From the NCBI RefSeq assembly GCF_002865645.1, contig NW_020194526.1:124001-188000 (forward strand): a stretch of DNA of 64,000 nucleotides, in the 5' to 3' direction. The stretch is from Hyaloscypha bicolor E. Its lineage: Eukaryota; Ascomycota; Leotiomycetes; Helotiales; Hyaloscyphaceae. The translations under genes and the position numbers were made by a program. This document shows, one piece after another, positions 43,232 to 54,087 of this stretch. The first letter of the stretch is position 1. Each line of letters starts with the position of its first letter. The notes beneath the pieces were generated by a model. That model ran no database searches and was not told the DNA's origin. It saw only the letters and a program-made list of their open reading frames with translations.

Positions 43232-44381
43232 CTAAATGTTCGATGATAGTACGTACCGCTCTTGTCTTCTGAATTCCTTTCTTGGTCTACATGACCGTAT
43301 GCTAAATATAAATCCTACAAGCCCCATGGTCCAAAGTTCCATCATACCCTCAATCACCCTCCCACCCCCACTCATCCTCGCAGGGACTGGTCTTAATGGG
43401 GGCACAACTCCAAAGGGGGAGTAGTGCATATTCGGCTTCGGCACTCCCTCTTCCCTACCATTAACAAACTCCACATCAAACATCATCAAAAATACCGCCA
43501 TGCTCCTCAACGCTTCCTGCTTAGCATATAACTTCCCTTACAAATCTTCGGCCCGCCTCCATACGGGAAATACGATCCCTCTACCGGTTTCGTCGTATAG
43601 TACGGTTCGTCGCTCTTTCCTCGCCATTCTTCTTCTTTTTCGCTGCTGGGTAAGCACTCGGTTCCACCGTCCGTCAAAGAGTTGTTGGGATATACGATGA
43701 ACCTCTCAGCCCAAAAATCCTCAACAGAGGAAAATTCTCCATTCACAGGTTGAGTTCTGCCTCGAGGTTCGACATGAATCTTGTCGCCAACACAGCTAAG
43801 GCTGATATAGCCAGGTTGTCGTTTGACGTCATCTGCATGATCTGGAAGAGCCGGTTGTGTGTTCCGATATCACTTCTGCCTGGTGTTAGTTGGGCCAGGA
43901 CACCTATGTTGTTTCTCCTATTGGGTTCTCTCGAGCTTCTGCGCTTCCAGAGGCGTTGCTCATTGCTATTCGCGCTTGGTCCAGGATTGTCACTTCCCGC
44001 GGGGATTTGAAAAGGCGAGGTCGTTATCAGCCCCGTGGTGAAGGATATCTACTGGCTTAGAATCTGAAAGGTGGCTGCTGAATTGGGACCGAATGAATTT
44101 CTGCTCTTTGTTAGAACACATTGCTGTTAGAAGGGGGCTACTTATATCATCTTGGTATAGAATTGCTCGGTGTCAAAGGACAGCGGGTCCCCAACGCCGG
44201 GTATGGCGAATGGCATGATTGGTGGGGATTTGGCCTCGCCTGTCTGAGATCGAGCGACGTATGATTGTATCGACGTAATTGCTTGCGTTAAAACGAATGA
44301 TGATAGGAAGACTACTACCATAGTGACGCTGAGATCCCATTGAAGAGCGGAGGCTCTGCCCTCGAGAAGGCTGACTAGCAT
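43232..44381 (-). pseudogene. cytochrome P450, internally deleted and frame-shifted
   Basis: The N-terminal part (44381-44142) has a membrane anchor (VTMVVVFLSSFVLTQAI) and the proline-rich hinge (AKSPPIMPFAIPGVGDPLSF), then a stop. The C-terminal part reads VEDFWAERFIVYP, EGSYFPYGGGPKICKG (the haem-binding FxxGxxxCxG), a one-base frame shift, then AKQEALRSMAVFLMMFDVEF and YSPFGVVPPLRPVPARM. About 300 residues are missing between them, including the oxygen-binding I helix and the ExxR motif. A fragment NRLFQIMQMTSNDNLAISAL between the two may be another piece. The style (YYTTKPVEGSYFPYGGGPKIC) resembles the fungal P450s related to oxysterol 7-alpha-hydroxylases; that subgroup is inferred. Confidence 0.82.
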
Positions 44382-45300
44382 GGCTGGCGTGTTGATGAAG
44401 GCGGGGATTATCGGAGAGAGATGTTGTTGGGTTTTTAATGGGAGATAAAGCCCAATAGTGGGACTCGGGGTAGACAAGGAGATGGCTGGGCGTTTCCCCT
44501 CCTGGGATGATTGGTGCTGGGCAATATCTGGGCTGTGTTTCGTTGCTATTCCTATTCGCCCGTGTTTCGCGGCACCTGCCAATTCTTCGGAAAGAATTTG
44601 ACTTTCCAGCAACAAACAATAATTTTAGATGATGAATAGCGTCGTTCCAACCAACGAAAGCTTGCTGCAAAGAAATAGTGAAGAGTCGAGAGGAGGTTGT
44701 GTTTAAGTATAAGAATATACTGAGGGGCAAACTAACATCGGCCTCCTGTAGCAAGTCAGCACCTGACCTGGGCTTCCCTGGAAGTCTCGCTACCCCACAT
44801 CCTACGAAATCCGAGCAAATCGTGGACTTGATTGTTGCGAAATATCTATTTTGTGGCAACATATGGCGTATTCGGGACTGTATGTGCGACATGGTTTGTT
44901 CTTGAGTAATCTTGTTCTTGTCCGTATCCGGAAATCAATTGATTTGCACGTTTTTACAATGGCAGTAGCCCACACGTATGTTCAGTTCGGATAGTCCAGT
45001 CGAGAACAATGAACATGTACACAATCGGAAGGAACCTCTTTTCATTTTATCTCTCCAACCGATCCCTAGATTTCATGTATTGTCTAAATAGGGTATCCAC
45101 CTCATCGAAAGAAAGCTTGGAAGATGTGGCGAGTCCTTTCCCATACATCACGCGCTTGGACTGAAACTTCTGGAAGGCTAACACCAAACTATCGTAAGGT
45201 GGATGTTCTTCACACTCCCTGAAGGTGGTCTTGAAGAAGACGAAAGAGATATTTCGAATGCAATTAAGTATTATAAACCACGAGGCCAGCCACCCACTGC
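44382..45300. other. intergenic, no gene seen
   Basis: Upstream of the P450 relic. Frames at 44173-44892 and 45047-45304 (minus) have no recognisable feature. Confidence 0.4.
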
Positions 45301-46202
45301 TCAAGGCATCTCTGACAGCCTCTGCCCAGCTCCCATTTCAGAGTAAACAATCGTATCTCCTCCCTTTTTGTAGCCAGCCTCCTCTGGCGTGTTGCTGTGC
45401 TCAGCCAGACCAGACAGTTCCGCCTTTCCGGTCCTCATATCCGGCTCATGAACCTCTGCGCGATCCAGCTCTGGATGTCCTTCGCCTGCTCCTCTCCGTC
45501 TTCGAAAGAAAAACAGCAAAGCGATACCAGCTAGAATCAAGAGAGCACCTCCTCCCACACCCGCTCCAATCCCGATTTTCGTTCCTGTTTTGCCACTTCC
45601 ACCGCCATTGCCATTATTATTGTTAGGGTTCGTAGGTTCAGGAGTCGATATTACGGTCGTGAGCGAGACTGATATGGAAGGAGATCTTGTAGGCGAGGAA
45701 CGACCAATAACCGTCACTGTTGACGCAGCGGCGAGGGCATAGAGAGGGTGTGCAGTGGTGTTTGTTAGGTTGCAGCATGAAGAAGGGCTGTATGAGTCGA
45801 GCTCGCAGCAGAACTGGGCATCAGGGCAGGCAACTATAGGGTCCCACTGTGATGGAAATACTACCGCCGAGTTAGTGATAGGAGACTTCAAGTTTGAACG
45901 CTAGAGTTGGGATACCGGTTTTGCAAACATTCCCGCAATCTGCACTGTTCCCTGGTAGATTGTCAACTGACGTATCGATAGTGCAAGAGCGAGGAAACCG
46001 ACTTACAGCTTGAATCGGTGCAGCTTCCCCGGATATAGGCCAATGGATATGGCATCTGCGAGTCAGGCCAGCGACAAAGATTATTTGACATGCAGGTGTG
46101 CCCTTGCCCACAACAGATGCTTGATGCTTGGTCCGGAAAACATGGCGAGTCAAATTCGGCAAATGTTCCATCTGGAAAGTAGCAAGATGCGGCTTTCGCC
46201 AT
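45301..46202 (-). CDS. Cys-rich single-pass surface protein
   Basis: Three exons, 46202-46007, 45951-45916 (36 nt) and 45860-45301, 263 residues. The first splice completes a Trp codon (CTDSSWNSADCGNVC), the second intron carries the branch site CACTAAC just before its AG. The ectodomain starts CYFPDGTFAEFDSPC and continues SICCGQGHTCMSNNLCRW, YPLAYIRGSCTD, CPDAQFCCELDS, the pattern of a widespread fungal Cys-rich family. There is no classical signal peptide before Cys7 (MAKAAS), so an upstream exon may be missing. A stalk (STVTVIGRSSPTRSPSISVS), Asn/Gly linker, membrane segment (GVGGGALLILAGIALLFFF) and a ~75-residue acidic tail follow. Role unknown; a surface sensor is likely. Confidence 0.8.
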
Positions 46203-47329
46203 TGGCAGCGACAGGTAGATAGCCTTGACAACAGAGGTCGCAAGACAGAAATTCCAGAAAATCTTCCATCAGGATAGGTTGGGGTAGTTATACCTGTTTT
46301 GTTTTTGGGAGGCACTAAAGCAAGCCATCGGCTCACGTTCAGCCTTGTTTTGCAGCTCTGGACCTTACTGGAGCCGAGCCGACGAATAGAGTCGCGAGTT
46401 TATGTCTCAAAACGCCTTCGATCTCTATCGATAGGGTAAATTCCAGATGAACAAATTTCGCAGGATTTAGCCAAGAAAATGAGCGACACCACCGCCGAGT
46501 CCCAGACCACTTGGGCAACGCGTGACCTATGGTCAGCTTTGTTATGGGAATTGAGGAAAGCCATGGACGGAGGTTTCCTTCGCCAGGGATTGATAGCCTT
46601 CCATTTTTGGGGCTTTCTGCAACGTGCGAACAATAATGTTGACCTTAGTTGCAATCACAATCGTATCTATGTTTGTGATCCCATATTTCCGAAGCAAAAT
46701 CGCAGTAAAAATGATCCACCCCTTGATTTTTGTGGAGATCCCGCCAATTCGCCTAATTCAGGGGCTCGGTTAGCTCCCCCCAACCCAACCCAAAGTGAGC
46801 GGCACAGAAGATAGCACCGATAAATCTCTGGGTCTGGTTCGGTGGTTCTCTACACAGCGTAGTGCGAAATATCAGGTAATACCAGCATACTCCGCAGCTA
46901 TATCAAGGGACCATAGTTGATGTCCTCCTGACCATCCTAGGATCCACCACAAATAGGAAAAGAGGTATCAGAAGTGGATTATGCCACGGCTCCGTGCCAG
47001 GCGCTGAGACTATGCGGACAAGACGTGGCAGAGCATGACCGCTGGAGTGCATTGAGCACGGATCGGAAGCCTGCTGATCATCATCACGCAACGGTGAGAA
47101 TGCGCCGAGGAAGGTGTCCTAAGAAGGTTATAGCGGTATTTTGATAAGGTCCTGCCGTAAGTATGAACAAAGTATGTACACGAGAAAAGTGGAAATAACC
47201 CTTGACCAATTCCCTTCCACAACTTATTTCCAAACCTGCAGATATGTGCCATCCTATTTCGTTGTCCAACACCATGAGTTCATCGGCTCAGAAACACGGT
47301 GAGGCACAGAGGACGGCCTAATACAGGGC
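46203..47329. other. intergenic, no gene seen
   Basis: Short frames on both strands without domains. Contains the upstream region of the Cys-rich gene and the 3' flank of the GH6 gene. Confidence 0.45.
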
Positions 47330-49291
47330 TTAGAACTTCGGGTTTGCGTTGGTAAGAAGTTGTACGAAGTAAGCCTACGTGAAAGAACTCAGCATGAGGA
47401 CAAACATTTGTTCTTAGATTCCGGTCACAAGGGGCTCAAGATATAAATGACATACCTCGAACCAAGTACCAGCCTGGGGGGCAGGCTGAAGCGCGTCGCT
47501 AGAGCCGCAATGAAAGTCGTAACGAGGCGCCGTGGAATTTGAACTACCATCTGCCTCGCCACCGGGTTTGACCCAGACGAAAGCATCCTCTAATGCATCG
47601 CCCGTGTTCGTGGTAGGACGCACGCCAAAACCAGTTCCGATTAAGTTACACCAGTCACCCCAGGCATTCTGAGCAGTCGGTTGAACACCGTTACGGCCTG
47701 TAAGATATCGCCATGATTAGGATCACATACTTTAACAGTACGGTACCGCACAGTAGAGTTTTGGGTTAAGTTTTTAGGTTAGGTTTTTGGGAAAAGGGAT
47801 CAGACATACCGGTGTCGGTGATGAAGTGAGCTGACCAGCCTTGGCTTGCAAGCAATGGCGCCAAAGCGTTGATATACAGCTGCTCATCGCAACTGGCATC
47901 GCCTGACGTGTAAGACGGGCATGGACTAATGGTCCATGCATTGTAGTTTGCGACATTGGTTGCCAGTCCACGTAGAGAGGCTGGCGCACCTGCATTCTTG
48001 TATACGGTTGCAAAGAGGGTAGCGGCGGGGCCGATGTTGGCGGACCAGCCTAGCCATCCCGCATGTCCTGCATACAAATTAGTGAGTGGCCCTTAACACC
48101 GAGTCTCGGATTCTTTGGGGTATTGGAAGGGAGAGAGATAAAGGGGAACGTACCGGCATCGATGTACATGGCGACGTTCGGAAGATTCAGTTGCGTTAGT
48201 GCGTAATTGACACACTGCATGTACGCACTCTGAGCTCCAGCGCACTTCGCAACATTCAAGTTCGTGATCAAGTTGGCCAAGCTATCAGGTTCTGTTCCAG
48301 AGATCCTCAAATTAGCGACTTTGTTCCCCTCATTTTGAAGCTCTAGGATCGGAAAGGAATGAGCACACCGATTACAAGGATAGTATGGACATCCGAATAA
48401 GTAACCAAGAGCGCGCGGATAGAATCGATATAGGCGAAGTAATTAGCAACACCATTATCGGCAATGGTAAACTCCCCGTTACTCGCCGCGGCGGAGCAGT
48501 CGCGATCCGGCAAATCGTAGACGACGAATTGGCCGGCATAGGGAGGATTGGCTCCTGCGGCGTTCAATGCCTTGATACTCTGCAAGTAGGTGCCCATCAG
48601 TGGTACCTTTGCTGTAGTGTCTCTATTCATTAGTTAGTCAAGTGGATAAACAGGCTCAGGGTCATGTGGTAAGTTGGGGAAAACCACTTACAGCCAAAGG
48701 AAAGATGGCACTTCTGCCGCGGCGCTGGCTGCTGCAAGAAGAGTTCCAGTTAAGGAAGGGATAGCAGAGGCGTACACCTCGGACGAATATTCCGCATTCT
48801 TATAAAGCTGGTATCCGGCGTACGGGTTCCCAGCTGCAGATGCAGTGGTGGTGGCTGACGTTCCGCTGCTTGTTTTGGCCGAAGTAACACTGGCTGTCGA
48901 GGTCTTGCTTGTGGTCGAAGTAACACCAGTTATTGAGGTCTTGCTTGTGGTTGAAGTGACCAACGTGGTTGTCACGCTCTTCGTTGTGACAACAGCTGCT
49001 GGGGTGCATTGCGCATAATCTAGATGTGGAAATTCCGCGTTAAATTCTTACTTCCTGAATTGATGGTGTTTAGGATTGGAGGGAAACTGTGCTTACAAGA
49101 GTTTTGTGTGCTACAAGTCGCGCTGGCTACACAAACGGTTGATCCTGTCCAACCGATTCCCCCGCCTGGTAATCAAGTTAGAGTTGAACATTTGAGGAAG
49201 TTATAGATATCATACATTGGCCATAGAGGGTTTGCTGAGCCTGGACAATGGGCAAGAGGAGGACTAGAGTGCGAACCAAGAAATACTGCAT
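47330..49291 (-). CDS. cel6A/cbh2-like: GH6 cellobiohydrolase II with N-terminal CBM1
   Basis: Eight exons: 49291-49216, 49165-49097, 49019-48692, 48622-48369, 48291-48154, 48067-47810, 47697-47456 and 47374-47330. Phases match throughout and give 469 residues, close to known fungal CBH II. Order: signal peptide (MQYFLVRTLVLLLPIVQA), CBM1 (QTLYGQCGGIGWTGSTVC, ending YAQC), a Thr/Ser linker with near-repeats VTSTTSKTS, then the GH6 barrel starting NPYAGYQLY. Active-site motifs are VVYDLPDRDCSAAASNGE (Asp near the DRDC) and VIEPDSLANL (the catalytic acid Asp); AGWLGWSANI, ITDTGRNGVQ, DWCNLIGTGFG and GGEADG line the tunnel, and the C-terminus is AYFVQLLTNANPKF. The enzyme releases cellobiose from the non-reducing ends of cellulose, outside the cell. 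It neighbours two other CBM1 enzymes on the same strand. Confidence 0.95.
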
Positions 49292-49408
49292 GTTGAAGGT
49301 ATCGAGATTCAATCTACCAACATCTATTTTCCAATTCCGAACAGGATTTTCTTGGGCAGAGTATGAATCTGTCACTCTAAATATCTTTACAAAAACCTCC
49401 TGAATTCA

Positions 49409-49416
49409 ATATATAC
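49409..49416 (-). promoter_or_regulatory. TATA-like box of the GH6 gene
   Basis: GTATATAT on the minus strand about 120 bp before the start codon. Confidence 0.4.
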
Positions 49417-49873
49417 TTTTTGCCCCTTAAAACAACGGCAACCCAAAGCCGCCAACCCGAAATTTCGACTCAAGAGCTTGATCATTAGAGACAGTCCTTG
49501 GACATGGAGGAGGGAGCCAAGCACAAAAATTGCGGGACGGATTAACTAGTTTCAATAATGGTGGAGACATCCTTGTAACGCGGGACGGCAGATTTAATCT
49601 ATCCCATACGGACCGTCCGTCCGTCGACGGATTTTCGACGGAGTGCTGCAGGGATTTGTACACAAGACAAGGTTTTAATTCTTAGGTAGTCTTCCCCCTT
49701 CTCCTGGTCGGAGCCAGTCGGCGCCAGTGATTTCTGGATGTCAACAAGACGGGAAGCCTGGGGAAGGGTCTCAGATGGCGTTAGCTGACGCGGGGTAGCG
49801 AGCCCCACCTCTACCTACCTAAAAGCTTAATTCGAGCCAAGACTACGTTTTGCCACCTATCACCTTGTAGCAC

Positions 49874-49879
49874 CTAGCC
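49874..49879 (-). promoter_or_regulatory. GGCTAG, possible XlnR/XYR1-type site
   Basis: GGCTAG (GGCTAR core) on the minus strand about 580 bp upstream of the GH6 start. Weak evidence alone. Confidence 0.2.
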
Positions 49880-50790
49880 TAATTGCCCTGAGATATCCTC
49901 TCATGCGCGGGTGAGGCGGGCCGAATTAAGCTTAATATCCATTAGGCTTGACGAAGTTCTGTGGTCCTTGATGCCATGATCAAGAAAGTTGGACACATGA
50001 TGATTCCCCGCATTCTGTGTCCCTTTTGTCGCTGCTCAGCAAATCGGAACAACCCTAGGGCTTCACCACAACTTACCACGTGGGGATTTGCAACCGAAGA
50101 TGGCTATGTTGAACAGCATCCCTCGGTTGTTATGAACCAGGCGTGCTACTAGATTTTTTGAGACGGAACTAATACCTCGTGTACCACTTCGAGTTAGCGA
50201 ACTTGTAGTTATACCAAACTAGAGAGGAATGCTACGAGAATTGTGTCATCGAGGGCGCGGAGCACAAAATAACGGTTCGTGTGGATTTGTCGGCCCTGGT
50301 TTGCGGACAGAATGATGCGTTGGCGCTCTCTGAGATACACACTTCAGGAGGCCAAATCTAATACAACCCAGGAAGTGCCGGTCCTGGCTTGGAACCTTCC
50401 GGTGGTGTACCTGGATGAGCCAACGGCACTCTCAATATTGTGCTGGGTGGTGCCTGATGCATGTCATGGATCTCTGTGAGGCTAATGCATATGCAACAGC
50501 ACTCACGCCACCACAACCTTGTAAAATAGCTCGTGCCCTCGGATGTTCCGGCTCGCCTTACTGTTCGTTTGGATCTATGTGTCTTTGAAGACTAAGACTA
50601 TTACGGACTTTTTGATACTGTTAAAAAAATTCAACTTTGGCCTCCGGTTGTTTACTTTTTGAAGCTCCTAAAATTCTCTTTAGCCCTTCCTTATAACTGG
50701 GCTAATAGAGCGCTGATTTCATGTGTAAAGGTAAATTTATCACCCTAGCTGTTAACGTTTAATATACGTATATATGAAATGGTTGTTTTT
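49880..50790. other. intergenic, no gene seen
   Basis: Upstream region of GH6 leading into a repeat element. Short frames at 49961-50152 and 50279-50479 (plus) carry no features. Confidence 0.4.
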
Positions 50791-50799
50791 GCTATAGAT

Positions 50800-51246
50800 A
50801 GACAACCGTACAAAATGACGGGAATACAGGGTATACGGGCAGGTTCAGGGCTGCGGAGGCACTAATACATGTGATTTCAAGGCTTATACCCCCTATAAAG
50901 CTCTATAATTCTAGGCCATAACCCCTGATTTTAAGGCTGTGAGACATTTACAAGGGGTACTACACCCTTTAAGATCTTCCCCCTGTGCTTATAGAGGTAA
51001 CTTCGCTAAATAGCTCTAAAAAGGTTCTCTTATAGCGTCCGAGCGCTATAGTTGCCCCGCCAGCAACGCTATAACCCTTGAAGATTTTCAATAATCTTGC
51101 CTATGGTTTACGGCGCGCTTTTAGTGCAGAGACCTGGAGATATAAGGGGCTTTAGTGGTTAATTTTAGCGGAAATTGCGTTTGGTACCCTGAGAGCCCTG
51201 AACTCGTGCGCATGCCCTGTATTCCCGTCACTTTATGCCGTTGTCT
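50800..51246. mobile_element. ~450-bp element with ~53-bp imperfect terminal inverted repeats (copy 1)
   Basis: The left end AGACAACCGTACAAAATGAC followed by GGGAATACAGGG and TTCAGGGCT is matched inverted at 51187-51246 (the reverse reads AGACAACGGCATAAAGTGAC, GGGAATACAGGGC, TTCAGGGCT), about 75-80% identity. The non-coding interior shares blocks such as CCCCTGTGCTTATAGAGG and TATAGCGTC with the longer copy at 58.3-59.5 kb in the same orientation. Confidence 0.7.
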
Positions 51247-51426
51247 CCGTATAGTTACGATATGCACTTGATTTCGTGACCGTCCATCATTTCACTCTAG
51301 GACACTATTGAAGGCTGCGCGTTGAGAAGATTTAAGATATAGAGTAAGCATTTTTAGAAATGAAATTAGCTCTAGCCTTAATCGACTATATAACGCCTTA
51401 GCTTTGACTAGTCGCACTTCAATTGT

Positions 51427-52996
51427 CTACCCATATAGAGCTTTGATAGCTGCTATATGGTCCGTAACGAAACAGGTCCAGTCACTCGTGTTAAAGTAGA
51501 CCGTGTTGCCATCTTGCGAGGTCTGGCAATTGCAGCTCGGAAGAGTGTCGCCATATTGCCAGAACATATCACCTGCCATGCCCGTGGTTGAGAGCGAAGT
51601 TCCTTGCCAGCCACTTTCGACAGCTGCACATTCGTCACTGTAGCCGACTGTGTGGTGTCAGTCAATTCATACTGTAGAGTATAGAATATATTGTATCAAG
51701 GATGAAGGAAGAGGTCTCTTACATTCTTCCAAAAGACATGGCTTGCTGGCATTGGCGCAGGCGGCTGCGTGAGTCGTGATCCAAAGGGTCCCCCAGCCAA
51801 ATGATGTGCCCCCTTTAGCGCTCACAAGTTAACCAAAGGCTACTCTCCTGGGACTGCCATAACCTACAGCTTTGAGGGTATAAATGGAAAGTCGCGAAGT
51901 CCAAAGTAGATATCCCTAGGTTCTTTTGCCAGTCGTATCCTCCTGCGGACGTCGTAAACGGATAGCTGCCGTCTCCTCCTGTAGTGGGACCGAATCCTTC
52001 ATCGCCAATGGTAACCATATGGTTGGGATCGAGAGACTTAATATACTGGGAAGTCGATGAAGCCCAGTTGTAGATCACTGATCTATACCACCGTTAGCTA
52101 GAATCAAACTAAGGCTACATTCTGAGTGACTTGCACGTCGCATCCTGAGCACCTCGGCTCGTTCGCCAGCTCCCATGAAAAGATAGCAGGTGAGGTGGTA
52201 TATCTACTCACAACAGCCTGAATGTAGGCCCGGTATTGTGCCTGGGACGCAGAATCGGTAAACCAGGATGAACTGTTCCCGCCAAATGCGCTAACATAGG
52301 CTGCAATTCCTCCATAGTCGCTCCAGTTATTGACAAAATTGACAATCAGCTTGAGACCATATTTCTCTGCGGACGAGACAACATAGTCCAATCTTTGCAG
52401 GCCGTAGGCGCCAGTGTTAATTTGGGATCCGGTCCCAGACAGATACTGGTACCAGACGGTGCCGGTAGCTGGGATGGTATTCACGTCGTTGAAGCCCCAA
52501 ACGCGAACGATCTTGAGACCTGAAGAAGAGATGTCCGCGAAAACATGGTCAACATCTCCGTCTGCGGTAAGGAATCCACACCAGTAGCAATTAGTACCGG
52601 CATAGTAGTCGGTTACCCCGTCGATGGTAAAGAAGAGGCCATGAGTTTTTGGGAAGCCCGTCTGGGTCGAGACGACCGCAGAAGAACTGGACGTGCTTGT
52701 CTTGATAGAAGACGTGGATGAGCTCGTAATTTTGGTGATTGAGCTTGTGGTTTTGGACGTGACTATTGATGTTGAAGTCGCCGCTCCTGACAAGGTTAGC
52801 AAGAAACGGCCAACTATCTGGGCGCTTTCTTACCTGGGACGCATTGGTAATAGTATGGATTATATGACGTGCATGCGTATCCAGCAACGCAACTCGTGGG
52901 TCCTGTATAGGTTGTCCCACCGCATTGTCCATAGGCAGATTGCTGGGCATTGACGACCCAAATGAGTGAGAGAATACAGATGGCAAGACACTTCAT
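51427..52996 (-). CDS. man5A-like: GH5 endo-beta-1,4-mannanase with N-terminal CBM1
   Basis: Five exons: 52996-52834, 52786-52135, 52082-51868, 51812-51723 and 51647-51427, 446 residues. Order: signal peptide ([17 protein letters not shown]), CBM1 ([18 protein letters not shown], ending YYYQC), Ser/Thr linker, catalytic domain from about residue 98 ([20 protein letters not shown]). Fungal GH5_7 hallmarks are [24 protein letters not shown], the acid/base [22 protein letters not shown], and the nucleophile in CLLEEFGYSD. It cuts the mannan backbone outside the cell. The intron after exon 2 starts GCAAGT, not GT; with GC-AG the frame gives CDVSVIYNWA, as in related enzymes, while nearby GT donors break it. 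The CBM1 is N-terminal, unlike the C-terminal CBM1 of the well-known Trichoderma mannanase. Confidence 0.94.
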
Positions 52997-53073
52997 GCTG
53001 GCGAGTCTGGAAGTTCGAAATTAGGAGACGAAAACGAAGAGATCACACCCAACAACGGATGCGCTGCTCTATG

Positions 53074-53079
53074 TTTATA
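53074..53079 (-). promoter_or_regulatory. TATA-like box of the mannanase gene
   Basis: TATAAA on the minus strand about 80 bp upstream of the start codon. Confidence 0.4.
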
Positions 53080-53393
53080 ACTCGGATCATCCGGTGGTTT
53101 ATTCCACTAACGGACAAAATGGAATGGAAAATATATTCCCGACTCGTGGCATCACTCCAAATTTTTCCGCACGAAATTGCAACAAGCCACCTGTAAATTT
53201 TACTTTCGGAATTCCGAAACAAATACGTTTTACAGAATGCGGGGAAACAAAGTTGGCCCTTGCAGCGCTCGAGCGGATCTTCACTCGGACCGTTCTTCCG
53301 CAATCTGACGATCTTGTCACACAGGGAATTTCACTATGCAGTATATGTTGGAACTTTTTGCGCAAGGTAACGAGTAGTTAGCTAGCTTGGGGA

Positions 53394-53399
53394 TTAGCC
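53394..53399 (-). promoter_or_regulatory. GGCTAA, possible XlnR/XYR1-type site
   Basis: GGCTAA on the minus strand about 400 bp upstream of the mannanase start. It resembles the site near the GH62 start; weak on its own. Confidence 0.25.
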
Positions 53400-54087
53400 A
53401 CAGAGCGGGTACAGGGAATCTGCGCACCTAAAGACGGTGTCCGGTCCGAGGTGTTCTTGACACAAGTGACATTTTCGCTGAAAGCTGGATGGGACACTTG
53501 ACTAAGTATGAGAAAGAGCAAATTGGGGACTAGTGCCCATGAATTGGGGCTCACTTAAGCAATAGTTGGAAGATGAGGATATGCACTGGAGGAATAAGTC
53601 TGAAAATTTTCAATAATATTTGTTCCCATTTCATAAACTAGACTAACCCAGGCCCATCACTTGCAAAAATACAGGTAAGAATCTATTTAGATAGCAACAA
53701 TTTAGCAGGGCATCAACTCACATTCTCGAAGTTGTTCCAGATAAGAGAAAGATTGGCTGAGTCAATAAAATAAAGTGAAGTGAAATGAAACAAGGCCCTT
53801 GAACAAATTTATCTTAGTCCAAAAGTTCCCCTCTCCCTACTTTACTTAAATTTTTCTTTCTTTCCATAAGTCTCATCGCCTCGCGGCACTTAGTATAATA
53901 ACCAATTTTCTCCTCCCCACACAATCGGGTCAATTAAAGAGGGCGTAAAGTAGACGACAACTTTATTTAGGAATTGTAGGAACTGTGGATATTTATCAAG
54001 CAAACTTTTAAAGGACTTCTCTCCCACTTTATACATTCTTTCAAAAAGCTATTTACATCGACGTAGTCCACCGCCTGACTATTTCAC
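53400..54087. other. spacer between mannanase and xyloglucanase genes
   Basis: No gene seen. Holds the upstream region of the mannanase and the 3' flank of the GH74 gene. Confidence 0.45.
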
